From NCBI RefSeq assembly GCF_900101395.1, contig NZ_FMZO01000025.1, positions 1 through 58,794 of the forward strand: DNA of 58,794 bases. The letters run 5' to 3'. Position 1 is the first letter of the stretch; every line of letters begins with the position of its first letter. A program made the position numbers and the translations under genes. Shown one piece after another: positions 53,869 through 58,794 of this stretch. The notes below the pieces were generated by a model. It was not told the origin of the DNA. It searched no databases and saw nothing but the letters and a program-made list of their open reading frames with translations. The DNA comes from Niabella drilacis (lineage in GTDB: Bacteria > Bacteroidota > Bacteroidia > Chitinophagales > Chitinophagaceae).

Positions 53869-55581
53869 ATGGAACTTACAGAAAAAGGAATCCAGAAAAC
53901 GCTGTTTTATGCAATTTACCTGCTGGTAGCCGCGGCGCTTTGCATAGGGGTGCTCATGCTGCTGGGTACCAGCTATGATGCGATAGTGCACCGGGCGGTC
54001 GCTATACTGCAGCGGCCCGACCTGGAGCAGGCGATCCGGGCTAAATATTTCAGCCCGCGGAAATTCAAACTGTTTAAGGCCATTTTTATTCCGGGCGGTT
54101 TAGCGCTGCTGGTTTTGATGCTGTTGGCTCTTTTTCGTTTTGGACCGCGTATGCTTGCCGCCTGGATCGGGGGAACGCGGCTTTGTTGCAGGAGCATTAC
54201 TGCCGTTTTCAAAGCCCCGGCAGATTTAACGGGCGTTCCCCGATGCCTGTTCTGGTCAGGCTTGCTGGTTTATCTTGTTAAGTCGGTGGTTTATATTTTT
54301 TGGTTCCCGGCCCAGCATGATGAACTGTGGAATTACAATACCTACATTGTGCAGCCGTTCTATTATTCCTGCCTGGTCCGGAATAATTACCCGCTGCACA
54401 ATCTTATACTGAACCTGGCCGACCTGCTTCCTTTTGAAAACAAAGAAGTGCTGATGCGGCTGCCCAATTTGCTGATTGGTACAGCACTTTATTTTTTTAC
54501 TTTTTATGGCGCAAAGAAAATATCGGGCAACGCTTTCCTGGCCGCCTGTGCTGCTATTTTGATGTCGGTAATGCCGGTGGTAACATTTTATACCCTGTAC
54601 GCGCGGGGAACCCTGCTGGCTTTGTTGTTGTCGGCCTTATTCTTATATGCGGCGTATCGTTATGTGATCTATAAAAACAGGTCTTCTGTTTTCTGGATAG
54701 TGGTTGCAACAGTATTGGGCTTTTACAGTATCCCTACCTTTCTTTTTCCTTTTGTGATCGGCGTGTTTTTCATTATCGCAGGCAGGGGTATGACCCGGCA
54801 GGTGATAAAGGGGCTCACTGCGGCGCTGCTGCTGGTAGCATTGCTGTACCTGCCGATGTTGTTGGGTGTGGGCGGCAGCGGTATCATAAGGGATGCTGCC
54901 GGCCGGCTGCCCTTTCATGAGTTGGCACTGGTGTTTAAAAAATTCAGCCTTGGTGTTATTGCTGCCTTTATGGGCGGGGCGGGGGAGGCTGTTGGCATTT
55001 TTTTGTTATTGCTGACCCCCTTTTTTTATGGAAAATTCAAAACAGGGGGGATGCTTTGGGCGTTATTGATGTTCCCGTTTTATAGCTTCTGGCTGCTGGG
55101 GTATCATGTGCCGGTAAGGGCAATGCCGTTTGTTGTGGTACCCGTGGTGACCGCCTGGGTATTATTGATCGGGCGTCTGCAACAGGTGAACAGGCTGTGT
55201 GCCGGAGTTGTTTTGCTGGTGCTGGTAGCAATGTATCACTGGAAAACGCATAACAGCGCTTATCTGAACTGGTCGGTAAAAAGCGACCGGGAAGGCCTGC
55301 ACCTGAGAACATGGCTGGTGCAGGAGCAGAAGAATACCCTTATCGATCATACCCGCAGCTTTTTCTATTATTATCCTTCCATTGATTATTATACCCGGCA
55401 GAAGAATGCACCCGTGCAGATTGTTTCCGGTGATCCGCGAAGCAACCGGTACCTGCCCGGTTTTAAGGCGGATAGCCTGCATACTGTATGGGTGGTTGAT
55501 AAGGACAGTGCCGCTGCTGTTGCCCGGTTTAAGGGCTGGCGTTACAGAAAAGCGGGTACCTCCTTCATTTTTTACCGATAG
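53869..55581 (+). CDS. GT39/PMT-like polytopic membrane glycosyltransferase
   Basis: 570 residues with about ten or more hydrophobic helices. The first periplasmic loop carries HDELWNYNTYIVQPFYYSCLVRNNYPLHNLI, an Asp-Glu pair like the catalytic acidic motif of the GT-C fold (ArnT/PMT/GT39). Then LMRLPNLLIGTALYFFTFYG and further helices, and a C-terminal soluble part (ending KAGTSFIFYR). It probably transfers a sugar from a polyprenyl donor on the periplasmic side. Substrate unknown; the gene stands alone. A longer N-terminal stretch with two extra helices precedes the motif. Confidence 0.75.
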   Translation: MELTEKGIQKTLFYAIYLLVAAALCIGVLMLLGTSYDAIVHRAVAILQRPDLEQAIRAKYFSPRKFKLFKAIFIPGGLALLVLMLLALFRFGPRMLAAWIGGTRLCCRSITAVFKAPADLTGVPRCLFWSGLLVYLVKSVVYIFWFPAQHDELWNYNTYIVQPFYYSCLVRNNYPLHNLILNLADLLPFENKEVLMRLPNLLIGTALYFFTFYGAKKISGNAFLAACAAILMSVMPVVTFYTLYARGTLLALLLSALFLYAAYRYVIYKNRSSVFWIVVATVLGFYSIPTFLFPFVIGVFFIIAGRGMTRQVIKGLTAALLLVALLYLPMLLGVGGSGIIRDAAGRLPFHELALVFKKFSLGVIAAFMGGAGEAVGIFLLLLTPFFYGKFKTGGMLWALLMFPFYSFWLLGYHVPVRAMPFVVVPVVTAWVLLIGRLQQVNRLCAGVVLLVLVAMYHWKTHNSAYLNWSVKSDREGLHLRTWLVQEQKNTLIDHTRSFFYYYPSIDYYTRQKNAPVQIVSGDPRSNRYLPGFKADSLHTVWVVDKDSAAAVARFKGWRYRKAGTSFIFYR

Positions 55582-56056
55582 TACCCGACGGCGGTTTTGC
55601 GGGCCCGGAATGCGCATATGCTGCTCAATCTCTATGATCGTGCAACTGTTTACCGGCGGAACCGTACTGCATGTGAACCGGGATGGAGATGATGTTTGCA
55701 GTGATATTGCCCGGATTGATGACTCAGTAAAGCCAGATGAACTGCCCGTTGGAACAATGGTAGCGGTTGGCTCAAATGTGCCTGAACCTTTATCGCTGGG
55801 GGAAAATACGGCTCTAACGTTCAGGATAAATGAAAAGGTTCCCCAGATTAAGAGCAAGTGCCCCCTTGATCCTCAATTTGGGTTGGGTATAACCCTGGTT
55901 AACTGGTAAACACCGGGATTCGTAAAAGCCCCCGGCCTGGTTTGCCCCGCGGGGAGCCGGTTGTAAAGAAACCGGAATCTGCGGCGTTGATTTTATTATT
56001 CTGTCAGTTTTTTGTAAATTCGCCCCAATTTATTCACATCCAATAAACGTTTTTCT
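55582..56056. other. 475-bp intergenic region before aconitase, one dubious short frame
   Basis: A frame from ATG 55634 to 55909 (91 residues, MIVQLFTGGTVLHVNRDGDD ...) is open and has a protein-like composition. The opposite strand is also open over much of it and neither shows a family I recognise, so I do not call a gene. The stretch before aconitase contains TTTTTTGTAAATTCG, similar to TTTTGTAAAAGTAAATTCG upstream of nrdJ (42245-42263), and is probably promoter. Confidence 0.35.
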
Positions 56057-58327
56057 ATGGCATTTGATATTGACCTCATAAAGAAGGTTTACGCCGAATT
56101 TGAAGGGAAGGTAAACGAGGCGCGTAAGCTGGTGAACAAGCCTTTAACCTTTACTGAAAAAATACTTTATGCACACCTGACCGCACCTGCCCGGCGGGCT
56201 TACCAGCGCGGGGCTGATTATGTTGATTTTGCCCCGGACCGGGTAGCTATGCAGGATGCAACAGCGCAAATGGCGTTGCTGCAGTTTATGCAGGCGGGGC
56301 GCGATAAAGTGGCGGTACCGTCCACGGTGCATTGTGATCACCTGATCATGGCACAGACCGGGGCTGCCCAGGATCTGGCCATCGCAAAAAAAGACAGCAG
56401 CGAGGTGTTTGATTTCCTGGCCTCGGTATCCAATAAATACGGGATCGGCTTTTGGAAGCCCGGCGCAGGAATTATCCACCAGGTAGTACTGGAGAATTAT
56501 GCATTTCCCGGAGGGATGATGATCGGTACGGATAGCCATACCGTAAATGCGGGCGGACTTGGAATGATCGCTATTGGAGTAGGTGGCGCGGATGCCTGCG
56601 ATGTAATGTCGGGCCTGCCCTGGGAATTGAAAATGCCCAAACTGATTGGTGTGAAACTCACCGGTAAATTGAACGGATGGGCCGCTCCGAAGGACGTGAT
56701 CCTGAAAGTGGCAGGTATCCTGACGGTAAAAGGCGGAACAGGTTGTATCGTGGAGTATTTTGGAGAAGGCGCCCAGGCATTGAGCTGTACCGGTAAAGGT
56801 ACCATTTGTAATATGGGAGCTGAGATCGGGGCAACCACTTCAACCTTTGCCTATGACGATAGCATGAGCCGTTATCTGAGAGCAACCGGACGTGAGGATG
56901 TGGCCGCTGCTGCAGACGCCGTTAAAACACAGCTGACAGCAGATCCTGAAGTGTATGCAAATCCTGAACAATATTTTGACCAGGTGATTGAAATTGACCT
57001 GAACGAACTGGAACCGCATCTGAACGGGCCATTCACCCCGGACCTGGCCACCCCGATCTCAAAAATGAAAGAGGCCGCTGCCGCTAACGAGTGGCCTACA
57101 AAAGTAGAAGTGGGGCTGATCGGAAGCTGCACCAACTCTTCTTATGAAGATATCAGCCGCGCGGTTTCGCTGGCCAAACAGGTAAATGAAAAAGGATTAA
57201 AAACGAAAGCAGAATTTACTATAACCCCCGGCTCCGAGCAGGTACGGTACACTATTGAAAGGGATGGCTTCCTGGATACTTTTGCCAGTATTGGCGCTAC
57301 GGTATTTGCCAATGCCTGTGGCCCTTGCATTGGTATGTGGAACCGCGTGGGGGCAGACAAGCAGGAGAAAAATACCATTGTGCACTCGTTCAACCGCAAC
57401 TTTGCAAAGCGCGCAGACGGGAACCCGAATACCTACGCTTTCGTAGCGTCGCCCGAGCTCGTAACCGCCCTGGCCATTGCGGGCGATCTGACCTTTAACC
57501 CGATTACAGATACGCTGGTGAATGAAAAAGGAGAAACGGTAAAACTGGATCCTCCAAGTGGTGAGGAACTGCCTGCCAAAGGTTTCTCCGTGGATGATCC
57601 CGGGTACCAGGCCCCTGCTGCAGATGGCTCCGGTATAGAGGTAAAAGTGGCACCGGATAGCAAACGCCTTCAGCTGCTGGATCCATTCCCTGAATGGGAA
57701 GGTACGGACCTGAAAGGTCTGAAGCTCCTGATCAAAGCCAAAGGTAAATGTACCACCGACCATATTTCCATGGCAGGTCCCTGGCTGAAGTTCCGCGGGC
57801 ACCTGGATAATATTTCCAACAACCTTTTGATTGGTGCGGTGAACTATTTTAATGATAAGACCGATAACGTAAAGAACCAGTTAACCGGGGAATATGGCCC
57901 GGTACCGGCTACACAGCGTGCCTATAAGGCTGCTGGCATCGGTACGCTGATCGTGGGAGATGAGAACTACGGAGAAGGCAGCAGCCGGGAACATGCGGCG
58001 ATGGAACCCCGCCACCTGGGAGCCCGTGCCGTGCTGGTGAAATCTTTTGCACGGATCCATGAAACCAACCTGAAAAAACAGGGGATGCTTGCATTGACCT
58101 TTGCTGATAAAGATGATTATGATAAGATCCGGGAAGATGATACCATCGATATCATCGGCCTTACGGCGTTTGCGCCTGATACGCCGTTATCGCTGGTACT
58201 GCATCATAAAGATGGTACTTCAGAAACCATTACCGTAAATCATTCCTACAATGCCCAGCAGATTGAGTGGTTTAAGGCAGGTGCGGCTCTGAACATCATC
58301 CGCAGGGAATTTGCGAATGCAAAATAA
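56057..58327 (+). CDS. acn: Aconitate hydratase (mitochondrial-type aconitase)
   Basis: 756 residues. Isomerises citrate to isocitrate in the TCA cycle, with a 4Fe-4S cluster. The cluster ligands are Cys358 ([14 protein letters not shown]) and Cys421/Cys424 ([10 protein letters not shown]), the same numbers as in mitochondrial aconitase, so the protein aligns with the mitochondrial type without gaps up to that point. Other motifs: [28 protein letters not shown], and the C-terminal swivel domain [15 protein letters not shown] single gene with its own terminator. Confidence 0.97.
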   Translation: MAFDIDLIKKVYAEFEGKVNEARKLVNKPLTFTEKILYAHLTAPARRAYQRGADYVDFAPDRVAMQDATAQMALLQFMQAGRDKVAVPSTVHCDHLIMAQTGAAQDLAIAKKDSSEVFDFLASVSNKYGIGFWKPGAGIIHQVVLENYAFPGGMMIGTDSHTVNAGGLGMIAIGVGGADACDVMSGLPWELKMPKLIGVKLTGKLNGWAAPKDVILKVAGILTVKGGTGCIVEYFGEGAQALSCTGKGTICNMGAEIGATTSTFAYDDSMSRYLRATGREDVAAAADAVKTQLTADPEVYANPEQYFDQVIEIDLNELEPHLNGPFTPDLATPISKMKEAAAANEWPTKVEVGLIGSCTNSSYEDISRAVSLAKQVNEKGLKTKAEFTITPGSEQVRYTIERDGFLDTFASIGATVFANACGPCIGMWNRVGADKQEKNTIVHSFNRNFAKRADGNPNTYAFVASPELVTALAIAGDLTFNPITDTLVNEKGETVKLDPPSGEELPAKGFSVDDPGYQAPAADGSGIEVKVAPDSKRLQLLDPFPEWEGTDLKGLKLLIKAKGKCTTDHISMAGPWLKFRGHLDNISNNLLIGAVNYFNDKTDNVKNQLTGEYGPVPATQRAYKAAGIGTLIVGDENYGEGSSREHAAMEPRHLGARAVLVKSFARIHETNLKKQGMLALTFADKDDYDKIREDDTIDIIGLTAFAPDTPLSLVLHHKDGTSETITVNHSYNAQQIEWFKAGAALNIIRREFANAK

Positions 58328-58350
58328 TACCTGCTGAGCAGGGTATAAAA

Positions 58351-58383
58351 AACCTATAAGGCTTAGGTCTTATAGGTTTTTTT
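58351..58383 (+). terminator. Rho-independent terminator of aconitase
   Basis: AACCTATAAG (58351-58360) pairs with CTTATAGGTT (58369-58378), followed by T residues. Confidence 0.85.
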
Positions 58384-58443
58384 GTGTCCTGGCTGAGGAA
58401 AGCGGGTGTGATAATAAGCTGGCATCAAAATTATTTCTTTTCT

Positions 58444-58465
58444 CGGTCAGTGAGGACACTGACCG
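58444..58465. repeat. REP-like palindrome with GTG-AGGA-CAC core
   Basis: CGGTCAGTG (58444-58452) and CACTGACCG (58457-58465) are perfect complements around AGGA. Read on the other strand the core is GTGTCCTCAC, the same 10 bases that flank both IS copies. Confidence 0.7.
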
Positions 58466-58483
58466 TGGCGTGGGCCGTGGTTT

Positions 58484-58493
58484 GTGTCCTCAC
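58484..58493. repeat. Probable target-site duplication of the right-hand IS copy
   Basis: GTGTCCTCAC preceded by GTGGTTT and followed directly by the IS terminal repeat; identical to 327-336. Confidence 0.6.
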
Positions 58494-58794
58494 CAATGCT
58501 ATTAAAATAAGGCGTATAATCACCTTATGGGGAAAAACGCCTTATTTTGTGTTTGAAAACTAAAATATATGTCAAAAGTAACAAAATCTGAAGGAGCGCG
58601 CAGTAGCGAAGGCTCTAAAAAAAATCTTTTCTTTTGTTGAGCGCCCCGTTCTGGATAAGCAATATCTTAACCGTTCGGTTGATTTTACCCGTAACACCAA
58701 ACTTAGCTTTTCATCCATTGTCCTGAAGATTGTTCATGGTTTTACCGATTCTGTGGAGTATGAACTATCTGCGTTTTTACCCCGGCTCAACCTG
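58494..58794 (+). mobile_element. 5' part of an IS4-family (IS231-like) insertion sequence
   Basis: Begins with the terminal repeat CAATGCTATTAAAATAAG (58494-58511), the exact inverse of 309-326. A 12-bp inverted repeat AAAATAAGGCGT (58504-58515) / ACGCCTTATTTT (58537-58548) overlaps the terminal repeat and lies just before the transposase start. Such hairpins block translation from outside transcripts in several IS elements (known for IS10 and IS231-like elements). Truncated by the window edge. Confidence 0.8.
58569..58794 (+). pseudogene. IS4-family transposase, N-terminal part, with an internal frame change
   Basis: ATG 58569 reads MSKVTKSEGARSSEGSKK and, in its own frame, stops soon after, at TGA 58638-58640. 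From the A8 tract 58617-58624 a second frame stays open to the window edge and reads IFSFVERPVLDKQYLNRSVD ... LSFSSIVLKIVHGFTDSVEY, the N-terminal domain of IS4-type transposases. With seven instead of eight A residues the two frames would join. It may be a decayed copy, a slippage site or a homopolymer error. The frame is otherwise intact here. Confidence 0.7.

Noticed and set aside
55634-55909. 91-codon frame upstream of aconitase
   Set aside because: Composition is protein-like but the opposite strand is equally open and no family or start signal supports it; kept only as a note in the intergenic entry.
1-58794. The window as a small circular replicon closed by one IS copy
   Set aside because: The flanks would allow it, but the housekeeping gene content (argG, gatC, nrdJ, acn) and absence of replication or partition genes favour a chromosomal contig.

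Overview
The window looks like chromosomal DNA of a Bacteroidota, most likely of the family Chitinophagaceae. The signs are a SusC/SusD pair, several start codons preceded by the Bacteroidota -7 promoter element TAnnTTTG, A-rich rather than Shine-Dalgarno leaders, small Tyr-rich secreted proteins with a PPGQAKK motif, the 73-residue DUF2795 protein, and a B12-dependent ribonucleotide reductase. No rRNA, tRNA or CRISPR array was seen. Genus is not assignable by eye.

Edges: both ends lie in copies of one IS4-family (IS231-like) insertion sequence in the same orientation. The left edge holds the 3' end (1-326) and the right edge the 5' end (58494-58794). The 18-bp terminal repeats match perfectly, and both copies sit at GTGTCCTCAC, the centre of a REP-like palindrome. 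The window is therefore probably a contig bounded by a repeated IS.

Layout. 0.5-4 kb (minus): an arginine operon reading GNAT acetyltransferase, argG, a cupin, argC, with a possible operator and a structured leader in front. 4-11.5 kb: housekeeping genes (RsmI-like methylase, gdhA, upp, anmK, gatC, a MacB/LolD-type ATPase, a PduO-type cobalamin adenosyltransferase). 11.5-18 kb: lolD-like ATPase, outer-membrane proteins, DUF2795 protein, FrnE-like DsbA, and a 1176-residue outer-membrane protein. 18-22 kb (mostly minus): TraB/GumN protein and a cluster of small secreted Tyr-rich proteins that look like mosaic paralogues. 22-25.5 kb: ABC exporter and thiolase. 25.6-32.4 kb (plus): DeoR regulator, SusC, SusD and an accessory lipoprotein, probably one operon for uptake of an unknown nutrient. 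32.5-35.4 kb: SNF2 helicase. 35.9-39.2 kb: GCS2-type carboxylate-amine ligase, ATP-grasp ligase and divergent esterase, a candidate pathway for a small peptide-like metabolite. 39.3-45.7 kb: DUF255 protein preceded by a 14-bp tandem repeat, DUF1543 protein, and nrdJ. 45.8-53.6 kb: signalling genes (propeller histidine kinase with response regulator; ECF sigma, anti-sigma and DUF4097 protein; a second histidine kinase; PspC protein). 53.9-58.3 kb: GT39-like membrane protein and aconitase.

The most interesting signals are the IS inserted at a palindrome centre, the recurrent TAnnTTTG boxes 4-8 nt before start codons (leaderless-type genes), the head/tail mosaic of secreted proteins, the GCS2/ATP-grasp/esterase locus, and competing hairpins in the arginine leader.
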